64,000 nucleotides of DNA from Clarkia xantiana subsp. parviflora. Its lineage: Eukaryota; Streptophyta; Magnoliopsida; Myrtales; Onagraceae. How positions within the stretch are numbered: the stretch's first letter is position 1; every line of letters starts with the position of its first letter. The translations under genes and the position numbers were made by a program. Shown here one piece after another: positions 50,301 through 62,679 of the stretch. The DNA lies in contig JAPTYO010000058.1 in the NCBI GenBank assembly GCA_036873135.1, forward strand, positions 1-64,000, in the 5' to 3' direction. The notes beneath the pieces were generated by a model, which was not told the origin of the DNA, made no database searches, and saw only the letters and a program-made list of their open reading frames with translations.

Positions 50301-53300
50301 ATGTGTCCAATTGGAGAATTATTTTCAACCATTCCAGGGTCTTATACGACGAGTAAGAGTGCAAATAAAACTGATTTCATAAAATATAGGGCTCCGAGTG
50401 AAGTTATATTGAAAAAATGAGAAAATTAACTGAAACCAAATATTTTTCCTTACTTACCAACACATAAAACTTGGTGCTTATGAGTCCGATATGAGAAATA
50501 GTTTCAACCATTCCACGGTCATATACGACGAGTAAGAGTGCAAATAAAAATAATTTCATGAAAAATAGGGGTCCGAGTGAGGTTATATTGAAAAAATGAG
50601 AAAATTGGCCGAAACCGAAATTTTTTCGTTATTTACCATCACAGAAAACTTGGTGCTTATGAGTCCGATATGAGAAATAGTTTCAACCATTCCACCGTCA
50701 TATACAACGAGTAAGAGTGCAAATAAAACTTATTTTCATCAAAAATAGGGGTCCGAGTGAGGTTATATTGAAAAAATTGGCCGAAACCGAAGATTTTTCC
50801 TTACTAACCATCACAGAAAACTTGGTGCTTATGAGTCCGATATATGAAATAGTTTCAACCATTCCACAGTCATATACGACGAGTAAAAGTGCAAATAAAA
50901 CTGATTTCATAAAAAATAGGGGTCCGAGTGAGGTTATATTGAAAAAATAAGAAAACTGACCGAAACCGAAGATTTTTCCTTACTTACCATCACAAAAAAC
51001 TTGGTGCTTAAGCGTCCGATATGAGAAATAGTTTCAACCATTCGACGGTCATATACGACGAGTAAAAGTGCAAATAAAACTGATTTAGTATAAAATAGTG
51101 GTCCGAGTGAGGTTATATTGAAAAAATGAGAAAATTGGACGAAACAGGAGATTTTTCCTTACTTACCATCACAGAAATGGTGCTTATGAGTCCGATATGA
51201 GAAATAGTTCCAACCATTCCACGGTCATATACGACGAGTAAGAGTGCAAATAAAACTAATTTCATAAAAAATAGGGGTCCGAGTGAGGTTATATTGAAAA
51301 AATGAGAAAATTGGCCGAAACCGAAAATTTTCCCTTACTTACCATCACAGAAAACTTGGTACTTATGAGTCCGATATGAGAAATAGTTTCAATTATTCCA
51401 CGGTCATATACGACGAGTAAGAGTGCAAATAAAACTGATTTCATGAAAAATACGGGTCCGAGTGAGGCTATATTGAAAAAATGAGAAAATTTGCAGAAAC
51501 CAAAGATTTTTCCTTACTTACCATCACAGAAAACTTGGTGCTTATGCGTCCGATATGAGAAATAGTTTCAACCATTCCACGGTCTTATACGACAAGTAAG
51601 AGTGCAAATAAAGCTGATATCATAAAAAATAGAGGTCCGAGTGAGGTTATATTGAAAAAAAAAAGAGAAAATTGGCCGAAACCGAAGATTTTTCATTACT
51701 AACAATCAAAGAAAACTTGGTGCTTATGAGTCTGATATAAGTAGTTTCAACCATTCCACGGTATTATACGACGAGTAAGAGTGCAAATAAAACTGATTCC
51801 ATAAAAAATAGAGGTCCGAATGAGGTTATATTGAAAAAATGAGAAAATTGGCTGAAACCGAAGATTTTCCTTACTTACCATCACATAAAACTTGGTGCTT
51901 ATGAGTCCGATATGAGAATAGTTTCAACCATTCCACGGTCATATACAACGAGTAGGAGTGCAAATAAAACTGGTTTCATAAAAATAAGGGGTCCGATTGA
52001 GATTATACTGAAAAAATGAAAAAATTGGCCGAAACTGAAGAATTTTACTTAATTACTATCACAGAAAACTTGGTGCTTATATGTCCAATTGGAGAATTAT
52101 TTTTAACCATTCCACGGTCATATACGACGAGTAAAAGTGCAAATAAAACTGATTTAGTAAAAAATAGTGGTCCGAGTGAGGTTATATTGAAAAAATGAGA
52201 AAATTGGACGAAACAGAAGATTTTTCCTTACTTACCATCACAGAAAACTTTGTGCTAATAAGTCCGATATGAGAAATAGTTACAACCATTCCACGGTCTT
52301 ATACGAAGAGTAAGAGTGCAAATAAAACTGATTTCATAATAAATAGAGGTCTGAATGAGGTTATATTGAAAAAATGAGAAAATTGGCCGAAACCGAAGAT
52401 TTTTATTTACTTAACATCACATAAAACTTGGTGCTTATGAGACCGATATGAGAAATAGTTTAAACCATTCCACGGTCATATACAACGAGTAAGAGTGCAA
52501 ATAAAACTGGTTTCATAAAAAATAGAGGTCCAAGTGAGATTATATTGAAAAAATTAAAAAATTGGCCGAAATTGAAGAATTTTACTTACTTTCTATCAAA
52601 GAAAACTTGGTGCTTATGTGTCCAATTGGAGAATTATTTTCAACCATTCCACGGTCTTATACGACGAGTAAGAGTGCAAATAAAACTGATTTCATAAAAT
52701 ATAGGGCTCCGAGTGAAGTTATATTGAAAAAATGAGAAAATTAGCCGAAACCAAAGATTTTTCCTTACTTACCAACACAGAAAACTTGGTGCTTATGAGT
52801 CCGATATGAGAAATAGTTTCAACCATTCCACGGTCATATACGACGAGTAAGAGTGCAAATAAAACTGATTTCATAAAAATAGGGGTTAGTGAGGTTATAT
52901 TGAAAAAATTGGTCGAAACCGAAGATTTTTCCTTACATACCATCACAGAAAACTTGGTGCTTATGATTCCGATATGAGAAATAGTTTCAACCATTCCACG
53001 GTCTTATACGACGAGTAAGAGCGAAAATAAAACTGACTTCATAAATAATAGAGGTCCGAGTGAGGTTATATTGAAAAAAATGAGAAAATTGTCTGAAACC
53101 GAAGATTTTTCCTTACTTACTTACCATCACAGAAAATTTTGTGCGTATGAGTCCGATATGAGAAATAGTTTCAACCATTCAACGGTCATATACAACGAGT
53201 AAGATTGCAAATAAAACTGATTTCATCAAAAATAGGGGTCCGAGTGAGGTTATATTGAAAAAATTGGTCGAAACCGAAGATTTTTCCTTACTAACCATCA

Positions 53301-55390
53301 CAAAAAACTTGGTGCTTATGATTCCGATATATGAAATAGTTTCAACAATTCCACGGTCATATACGACGAGTAAAAGTGCAAATAAAACTGATTTCATAAA
53401 AAATAGTGGTCCGAGTGAGGTTATATTGAAAAAATGAGAAAATTGGACGAAACAGAATATTTTTCCTTACCATCACAGAAAACTTTGTGCTAATAAGTCC
53501 GATATGAGAAATAGTTTCAACCATTCCACGGTCTTATACGAAGAGTAAGAGTGCAAATAAAACTGATTTCATAAAAATTAGAGGTCCGAATGAGGTTATA
53601 TTGAAAAAATGAGAAAATTGGCCGAAACCGAAGATTTTTCCTTACTTAACATCACATAAAACTTGGTGCTTATGAGTCCGATATGAGAAATAGTTTAAAC
53701 CATTCCACGGTCATAAACAACGAGTAAGAGTGCAAATAAAATTGGTTTCATAAAAAATAGGGGTCCAAGTGAGATTATATTGAAAAAATGAAAAAATTGG
53801 CCGAAACTGAAGAATTTTACTTACTTTCTATCACAGAAAACTTGGTTCTTATGAGTCCGATATGAGAAATAGTTTAAACCATTCCACGGTCATAAACAAC
53901 GAGTAAGAGTGCAAATAAAACTGGTTTCATAAAAAATAGGGGTCCAAGTGAGATTATATTGAAAAAATGAAAAAATTGGCCGAAACCGAACATTTTCCGT
54001 TACTTACTATCTCAGAAAACTTGGTGCTTATGAGTCCGATATGAGAAATAGTTTCAACCATTCCTCGGTCATATACGACGAGTAAGAGTGCAAATAAAAC
54101 TGATTTCATGAAAAATAGGTGTTCGAGTGAGGTTATATAGAAAAAAATGAGAAAATTAGCTGAAACTGAAGATTTTTCCTTACTTACCATCACAGAAAAC
54201 TTGGTGCTTATGAGTCCGATATGAGAAATAATTTCAACCATTCCACGGTCATATATAACGAGTAAGAGTGCAAATAAAACTGATTTTCATCAAAAATAGG
54301 GGTCCGAGTGAGGTTATATTGAAAAAATGAGAAAATTGGCCGAAACCGAAGATTTTTCCTTAATTACCATCACAGAAAACTTGGTGCTTATGAGTCTGAT
54401 ATGGGATATAGTTTCAACCATTCCACGGTCTTATACGACGAGAAAGAGTGCAAATAAAACTGATTTCATAAAAAATAGAGGTCCGAGTGAGGTTATATTG
54501 AAAAAAACGAGAAAATTGGTCGAAACTGAAAATTTTCCCTTACTTACCATCACAGAAAACTTGGTACTTATGAGTCTGATATGAGAAATAGTTTCAACCA
54601 TTCAACGGTCATATACGACGAGTAAGAGTGCAAATAAAACTTATTTCATGAAAAATACGGGTCCGAGTGAGGTTATATTGAAAAAATTGGCCGAAACCGA
54701 AGATTTTTCCTTACTAACCATCACAGAAAACTCGGTGCTTATGAGTCTGATATATGAAATAGTTTCAACCATTCCACAGTCATATACGACGAGTAAAAGT
54801 GCAAATAAAACTGATTTCATAAAAAATAGGGGTCCGAGTGAGGTTATATTGAAAAAATGAGAAAACTGACTGAAACCGAAGATTTTTCCTTACTTACCAT
54901 CACAAAAAACTTGGTGCTTAAGCGTCCGATATGAGAAATAGTTTCAACCATTCGACGGTCATATACGACGAGTAAAAGTGCAAATAAAACTGATTTAGTA
55001 AAAAATAGTGGTCCGAGTGAGGTTATATTGAAAAAATGAGAAAATTGGACGAAACAGAAGATTTTTCCTTACTTACCATCACAGAAATTGTGCTTATGAG
55101 TCCGATATGAGAAATAGTTTCAACCATTCCACGGTCATATACGACGAGTAAGAGTGCAAATAAAACTAATTTCATGAAAAATAGGGGTCCGAGTGAGGTT
55201 ATATTGAAAAAATGAGAAAATTGGCCGAAACCGAAAATTTTCTCTTACTTACCATCACAGAAAACTTGGTGCTTATGAGTCCAATATGAGAAATAGTTTC
55301 AACCATTCCTTTGTCATATACGACGAGTAAGAGTGCAAATGAAACTGATTTCATGAAAAATAGGGGTCCGAGTGAGGTTATATTGAAAAA
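47394..55390 (-). repeat. Two copies of a ~4.1-kb higher-order block (22-23 monomers)
   Basis: Order of monomer types is repeated. The GAGAAAATTTGCAG type at 47394 recurs at 51483 (4089 bp). The ATTACTATCACAG/TGTCCAATTGG monomer at 47929 recurs at 52016 (4087 bp). The next eleven or so monomers follow in the same order, including the GTGCGTATGAG monomer and the CTTTGTGCTAATAAG monomer. Further right, GAAAACTGAC at 50951 recurs at 54861 (3910 bp) and the shortened CACAGAAATGG monomer at about 51170 recurs at about 55080. The block is therefore about 23 monomers in the left part and 22 in the right, the difference reflecting local gains and losses. Confidence 0.85.
49100..50230 (-). repeat. Tandem duplication of a three-monomer segment (529 bp)
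   Basis: A trio of distinctive monomers (the 8-bp-deleted type, the CTTTGTGCTAATAAG type, and a type with TTGCATTGAAAAAGTGAG) occurs twice in succession. The matching points 49171/49700 and 49519/50048 are both 529 bp apart. The second higher-order block has this trio only once. Confidence 0.85.
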
Positions 55391-56064
55391 ATGAGAAAAT
55401 TAGCTGAAACCGAAGATTTTTCCTTACATACCATCACAGAAAACTTGGTGCTTATGAGTCCGATATGAGAAATAGTTTCAACCATTCCACGGTCATATAC
55501 AACGAGTAAGAGTGCAAATAAAACTGATTTTCACCAAAAATAGGGGTCCGAGTGAGGTTATATTGAAAAAATGAGAAAATTAGCTGAAACCGAAGATTTT
55601 TCCTTACTTACCATCACAGAAAATTGGTGCTTATGAGTTCGATATGAGAAATAGTTTCAACCATTCCACGGTCATATAACGAGTAAGAGTGCAAATAAAA
55701 CTGATTTTCTTCAAAAATAGGAGTCCGAGTGAGATTATATTGAAAAAATAAGAAAATTGACCGAAACCGAAGATTTTTTCTTACCATCACAGAAAACTAG
55801 TGTTCTGAAAGGTGCTCGTTAGGTTTTAAGCTATTAATTATTTTGTGTCATTAATGAATAAAATACATGTAAGCTAGGTAGGTAGTAGTGACATGACATG
55901 TGGATGGAAGGAGAAGAAGAAGAGAACGGTTCAACCTCCTAAGCTATGCTTGAGGGACAAATTGGGTTCCCCTGGACCCGCTTTTTACTACTATTCTTCT
56001 CTTCCTTTCCTCCTAGCTAGCTAATTTCTTATATATATATATATGTATTGGGAATCCAATTCCC

Positions 56065-57250
56065 ATGATCAAACGCAACGCAATGATGGAGGTGATAAGG
56101 AGGCCAATCAACAGCAACCGAGACAACAAGAGGGCACGACCCTGCAGATTCATTAATGTCGGTGGTGTGGAAGGACTGCTTGTGTTGGGTGGCAGTTTGG
56201 CCATTGCAGGTTTCATGGCTTTATTCACCATCAAATCAAGGAAATCATCGCGCCGCCCCGTAATTGATAACAATATCCACCAAATTACCAAACTAACAAA
56301 TTATATTCCCATTGTTGATGATGGATTAATAGAGGATATCCAAATTTCATCGGGGAAGCAGGAAGGGTTCCAAGTTGTTCTTAATAATCATCAAATTGAT
56401 CATCAGCTTCAAGGGTTAGTTTTAGTCGTGTGTGTATTTTTAAACTGTATACAAATTAAATCACATCAATTTAAAGTTTTAATTCAATATGTTTCTTAAA
56501 TTATTATGCAGCAATATTACTAATGGTGGACCAAATTCGGATTTACACGAGGAATCCATATCTAGCCAAGTATTGAGCTTGGTAAGCGAATTCGGTGTAA
56601 CTGAAGCTGCTAAACAAGGCAAAGTCGAAGATGATGATGAATGTCAGCACGAGATCCTCGTGTTGTCTGACGACTCAACTCCACCAGAGAGCATCGTGTC
56701 TTGCGGCGATGAAGATTATACCGAAAGCACTGATCTCTCTCTTGACGAAGAAGGCGAAGGCAGCGGCAACAAAGATCAAGCCTACATAGAAGAAGAAGAA
56801 GAAGAAGAAGAAGAGGAGGTTGATCAAGGCAACCACCTTAATGACAATAATAATATTGAATCATCTGAAGAGGATGATTCCGAAGAAGTAACCACCGAAC
56901 TTTCATCGTCACTGTCAAGTCTGGTGATGGAGGAATTAGCAGCACCGACATACGTGAAAGAGTTTGCCGATACGGATCCAAACTACGAGAGTATTGCCAA
57001 AGAAGAGAATTGTTTCAACAGCTTAGAGTTAGGGCAGAAGAAGAAGTTTGATGTGTCGGGGATGTTCGGGAGCAGGACCCACCTGCCGCCTCTGGCAGTA
57101 GTAGGTTCAAATGAGATGGTGTCTGTGGCGAGTCCGACGAAAACTGAATTGTGGCTGATGGTGCTGCCGGTGGTGATCCTCACATTGCTTCTGGCCATCA
57201 TTCATTTCTTTGTTGTAGACAATTACGTTTTGGACATGGAGTTGTTTTGA
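56065..57250 (+). CDS. Unrecognised acidic protein with two predicted membrane segments
   Basis: I do not recognise this family. Two exons, 56065-56414 and 56512-57250, join in phase and give 362 aa. Features in order: a basic N-terminus (MIKRNAMMEVIRRP, NKRARP); a hydrophobic segment at about residues 34-56 (GLLVLGGSLAIAGFMALF); a long acidic Ser/Asp/Glu-rich middle with a run of ten Glu from a GAA microsatellite (near 56790-56818); and a second hydrophobic segment close to the C-terminus (WLMVLPVVILTLLLAIIHFF), ending in DMELF. The layout suggests a membrane protein with a large charged soluble loop. A TA-repeat lies about 25 bp before the ATG, at 56031-56044. The start could also be the internal Met7 or Met8. 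The satellite array ends 266 bp upstream, and that gap (55799-56064) must hold the promoter. Confidence 0.75.
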
Positions 57251-57811
57251 CTCATCAGCCAACCAAATAATCAATTACCTAGCTAGTCCTACTCCTTGTT
57301 TTATTTATTAGCCTAGGCTGCCTTATCATCATATATACAAGGCCTCCCTAATCTATCTACCATCCTTGCTAATTTAATGGATCAATAACCCATCCGTTGT
57401 TCATAAGATCCCTTATTATTATTATTATTATTCTGGACATCAATATAGATAGACATTTTATTTTACTAGAATTGACTATGAATATGACAACAGGTTCCCA
57501 TCCTGTTTTGGTAAACTGTATCTGTGTCTCTCTATGCAAATATCTCTCTTTACATGTGTATTCTTAACTGAACCCTAAACCCTCTCCTCTCCTCTCCTCT
57601 CCTCTTCTCTATGTACACTGCCCTGAATCTTCATCCTTCCAGCTGTTCGGCTGCTGCTGCTACTAGGATCGGTACAGAACCAAATCTAAACAAAACGGGA
57701 CACGGGTTTCAAATTATTTTTACTTTGAGATTCTCACGAGTACGTGCTATCTTCATGCCAAAACTTGTCCACCCAAATCCGCAGGGTGGGTGTGAGTAGC
57801 TGTTCGCCTAA
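57251..57811. other. Convergent 3' flanks with microsatellites
   Basis: Between the unrecognised acidic-protein gene (+) and RSH1 (-). It holds a TTA repeat at about 57412-57432, a telomere-like box AACCCTAAACCCT at 57571-57583, and a CTCCT repeat at about 57583-57606. No gene is seen. The frame 57611-57799 has no supporting features. Confidence 0.6.
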
Positions 57812-60800
57812 TCAGCATTCAAGAAGATCTGGGTTTGTCGCCACGGAGCATGGCCAGCTGCACCCTGTTGACCATCCTAGCACCCCAAGGATGAGATCGA
57901 TGTTCGAACAAGCAGTCACCTGAGAACAATGTAAATCAATTAGTCGGAAGATATAATAAAACCAATATAATTCAGTAAAGCATCTTTTTTTACCAAGCTA
58001 TCGAGGTTGCCTCCTTCTATATGAAAGAGCATTACAGCCATACCCCGTCCTTTATCCATCTCCGCCTGGGTTTCATTTCAAAGCAAGTAACTTGTATTTC
58101 ATCTAAAGCAGAAAAGACGGCAGCATCTAATATTAATCTTTGGAGACTCACCACACAAGAGCATATGCTAATGCCTACACTCGATAAAGCAGTTGTCACC
58201 TCAGCCATGATACCTGGGATTCATGTTCAAGCATACAGATGATGGTATTATTAAAGTGGCATATTTACCAAGTTTATATTATAAGAGAAATGTTAACAAC
58301 TTGGCCAGAAAGAAATCAGAGAGTTAGCTTATAATTTCCAACTCAGGTAAAGGTTAGTTACCAAAAAGGATTTTTATTTATTATTATTATTATTGAATAT
58401 CCGAGAGAACTTCCTTAGCCGTAATTTCACAATGCAACACAGTTAATTTCAGAAGAAAAAAATGGAGAAGGATTACCTTTTCTATCTATGCATACCACAC
58501 AAAACCATTGAATGAAATGGCCTTCAAGGTTATGCCAAGCCGTAATCTTGCTAGTTTGCCAACTAACCAAACCAGGTAAAACTTCCTTGTAAAGGGGAAC
58601 ATTGGCTTGCATCATTCGGGCAAATCCATTTCCGTTGCTTAATGACTCGGATTTAGCTGTCAGGCTAAGTCCCTGCACATCCTTGTTATGTCTCCCATTG
58701 ACCTTTGGAACCTTGATGCTTCCGTTATTACCAAAGACGAAATCTCGATTGCTTCCTTTTGGTGTTGTTAATCCAACAACATTCATCAGAATGCTATCCC
58801 AAATAGGCTTCTTTTTCACTGTAGAATGTTTAGCAGGGATCTCCTCAATTACCGTCTCATCCTTGGAGTCGGCGATGAAATCATTTACGGTGTCTACAGT
58901 TATTTCAGCTGCAGACAACGCAGCTTGCTCCCTTAAGAACTACAAAAATGTGCAAATTGTTTAGCACTAGTACAGCCACAAATTGGTATTATTGAGCATA
59001 TATATAATTAGAGAAAGCTGATGAGCTTACCTTCATAATTTTGTGTCTAGCACTGCGGGTTTTTGCGTGCTGCAACCACTGCTTATGCCTCTGAAAAGCT
59101 GACTTACTGGACAGTGCCTGAAAAATACATGCCTCACCGTCACCTAACATGGAATGGATGAACAGAAACAAGAAATGCGAGAAATATTTATACTATTTAC
59201 TGTTTATGAAAACGTTAACCTCAATACTGGAATATTAACAGGCGACTAAAGCTATATTTTGTAGGTAGATAGATTCTCACATTATATGTAATAATTTCCA
59301 CGACTTCTGCGTTTGCGAGCACATGTGTTGGAGAAACAAGATTCCCATTCACCTGCTCAAAAGAAGGAAAGAAAACAGCACATTACTAGCATGCTCGCAT
59401 AACTTCTCACGGCTAAACACTAACACATGAAAGGAATAGAAATGTACATCGACACACCATCTATATGGATTATACCTTTGCAGCCACCATCTTGTTGCCA
59501 ATTTCAGTATGAATCATGTATGCATAATCAATCGCGGTTGCACCTTTTGGCAGGTTTTTTATCTAACATAGCGTGAAACAAAACTGAAGCACTGGAACTT
59601 CCAACTCATAGAAAAGTAAACAAACTAGTAGCCAAAAAATTCTGTTTCTTTTCTCACTTCTTACCTCGCCTCTAGGTGTAAAGACAAATACACGACTGCC
59701 TAATAAGTCTCTGGTAATAGTATCAACAAACTCCCTAGAGCTCATGTTGCCGACGAATTCTTCTTGCCACTCCCTTATTGCATTAAGCCACCCGATCTGG
59801 TCAAGCACATAATTAATCAGAGATAGTCAAATATGCTATTAGGTTCTTACAAGAACCATTTAGGGTCCCATAGACATTGTCAAACAAGAAAAATTACCCT
59901 CAATGCGATGTTAGCATTTGTAAGACAGACTGGCTTTCCTCTTGGAACTTTCCGATTTGGCATGGCGTGTCCAACAAGGCCAGTCACAAATCCTCTGCCA
60001 CTGTAGTGAGCAGCAATTCCTCTCTCAGCTATTAGATCCATCTCTTCTGTCCTTATCTGAGTAGCAAACCATTATTTAAGTCTAAACTCTTAGCATATTT
60101 GCAAAGTTTGAGCGAATTACACCAACAAAATGCAATCTCCGTCAGTACCTGAACTTCCAGACGGAACATGCTTTCATACAAAAATGGAATTACATTTGTA
60201 TGGAGGCTTTGATAACCATTGGGCTTTGGAGTTGCAATATAGTCTTTCATCTGTAAGAGGATAACAGAATTGTCATTATCCAAAGAATCTAGAGTTCTAA
60301 ACAATATCATTTGAACAGCCAAAATATATATAGCAATGCTAAAAGGGAGAGGAAAGCACGGCTCGGGGAATAGGAGTCCAGATTCCATGGACAAGCCCAA
60401 GGACATGATAGCATATCTGCATGCATTAATTTATAAGACAAAGAAGTTTAGACTTCATAGTAAAAAGAACTTATTTTCTGGAAAAGGGGGAAAAACTAAG
60501 CAAGAGAAAAGTCATCTACCTGCTGTGGACTGCAGAAAGGCCCTACTCCCACAGATGGTTTTTGTTTTATGACTATCCGAAGCTATTCCAGCAAAGTGAA
60601 CAGATGCAAAAAAAAAAAAAAAAAAGAGTAAAATCAGCATCCATCTTCACCATACTTCATTAAAGAAATAAAAACAAACGGAAACCTCACAAACCTGCGC
60701 AATCTGATTAACCTCGCTGATTGAACCTTTAGATTTCAGCGCCAATCTGTATATACTGTCAAACACCACGAATTTAATTCAGGTTAGCACTACAGTAGTT

Positions 60801-62636
60801 CAATAATTCAAGAGAACTCCCATCAGAAAGAGAGAAGAAATGGAAAAGGCAAATCCAAGAAGTGCAGCAGAAGTCCATAAGCACTACTCAACAATAGAAG
60901 AAACATTAAGTGTATAACATTGTGAAAAGCCATATCATTCATTGAGGCTTCTAAATTAAAGCCAGGTTCAGCAATTTGAACCTGTTTCTCAGGCGAAGCG
61001 CGTTTAGTTTGCAAATGCATACTAAACTAATAGTGGTCAAACTAAAGGTATTGAATTTGTCTTGGCAAAAGCTCGGGTTTGTATCAACCAAAAGTTTCTG
61101 TAACATCAGAAAACTGCCATATCGGATATGCACTCATAATACCTTTTTTTATTCATAATACAGGGTGTAGTTAAAACATCACCCAGGGTAGCAACTTCAA
61201 GAGAAGCGGCACTCCTTCTATCTCTCTTCCAGGTGGACTACATCTCCTACCCCCCTTATAAACAAAGACTTAAATCCAAGCCTCAATGATCCCACATAAG
61301 AAACTTCACCTAAAAGTGCTTACTCTGGATTACTGAGCTCATGGAACCTAATATATATGTTGGGATTCTTGGGAATCTTCCCATAATACAATCATTGTGG
61401 GGCTATATGTTATAGACATCCATATGGCAACAAACAACACCAAAGAAGAATGAGAGGCTCGCGGATTCACCTGTAGGGTTCCTTACACACAGATAGAACT
61501 TCAGTTTTCACAGTCATGAGGTCCAAAAACTGATCGTCCTCTATCTTCTTCACTAGAATTTTTTTTGCCTTAAAAACAAGGAAAATCTTTATTTCAGATG
61601 AGTTTATGAGCAATTGTAGAGATCAGAGAGTAATCAACACCAGCTCCTAGCAGTCCATACTTTGCAGTTTTATTGATAGTTATTTTTTTGGGGTGCCTCA
61701 CCCTCACTGTAATGGGCAGACATTTCTTTTAGGAAAAGGGAGGTGAGTTACCTCTTCAAATTCTTTTTCATGTTCCTTCTGGACATCTGCCATTCTGCGC
61801 TTCACCTTTGCATAATCTTCGGGATTTGTATACATAAAGGAGAGATTTTCAAGCTCGGACTGCAATGAAATCCAAAATCGTAAGAACTTCAATTAGCAGG
61901 ACTGACATCACCCGAGAGAACATCAAAGTGGAAAAAACAGAATCTGTTCTGTATGCAGGAAATGGGCTTGAAAAATTAAAAGAGCCAACAAGTTGCTTAG
62001 TCAGAAAGCCAGTACAGAAACTTATACATATTTCACCATCAATCCCATAAGGTATTTAAACTAAAATAAAGCAAGCCATGGAAATCAACATGGATTACTG
62101 CATAGTGTAAATCAATTCATATGTGTGTAACTACCCTAATCTGTTATTATACAATGTGAGTTGACAGTATTAGAAATAAGATTTGACAATATAACTTGTT
62201 TGTTTTGTCTTTCAAAAGATTTACGAGCAAAAGTAATAAACTTGATAAATCCACTGATGTTTCGAAAGCCTGAATACAAGAACATGTGACCTCAAAATCT
62301 TTACATCATTTCAAAGATTAGCAGTTAAAAAAGGATTTCTATCCAGTGAGTAAATAATGTATGCAAGCAATACCAAAGTAAAAGAAGCAGGGGTCGACCT
62401 TGATTTGATACATCCCGAGCAATTTTGCCAGAGGAGCAAAAACCTGCAGTGTCTCCTGTGCAATGCTGGACTGTAAAGTGGACAGTCAGTTGACAAAGTA
62501 ATCGAAGAGCTACTCAAAACAGAATAGTTAATGGCAGAAGTAATGTTAAGCCAACCTGCTTATGTGGAGGCATGTGAGATAAGGTGCGCATGTTATGTAG
62601 TCTATCGGCTAGTTTAACAATGATAACACGGACCTG

Positions 62637-62679
<43 letters not shown>

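Larger units (their letters stand above)
46806..55798 (-). repeat. Diverged satellite array, inverted relative to array 1 (about 50 monomers)
   Basis: The complement of this stretch is the same ~178-bp satellite as at 1-18107, so the two arrays point in opposite directions. The monomers form a distinct subfamily. On the satellite strand they read GCACTCTTACTCG instead of GCATTCTAACTCG, GGTAAGTAAGG instead of GGTTAGTAAGG, TCGGTTTCGG instead of TCGATTTCGG, and usually ATTTCTCAT. Monomers differ from one another far more than in array 1. They include an 8-bp deletion type (GAAAAAATTGG, e.g. 49171, 49700, 50770, 53250), a TGTCCAATTGGAG type (47998, 48536, 50307, 52081, 52620) and an ACTTTGTGCTAATAAG type. 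Both ends are abrupt (46806 and 55798). Frames of 60-108 codons inside are by-products of the period. Confidence 0.96.

Noticed and set aside
46725..54860. Many 60-108-codon open frames on both strands in array 2
   Set aside because: All are read-throughs of satellite monomers, and their peptides repeat with the 178-bp period.
57571..57583. AACCCTAAACCCT as a telomere remnant
   Set aside because: Under two telomere-type units, next to a CTCCT microsatellite. It is too short to call interstitial telomere DNA.
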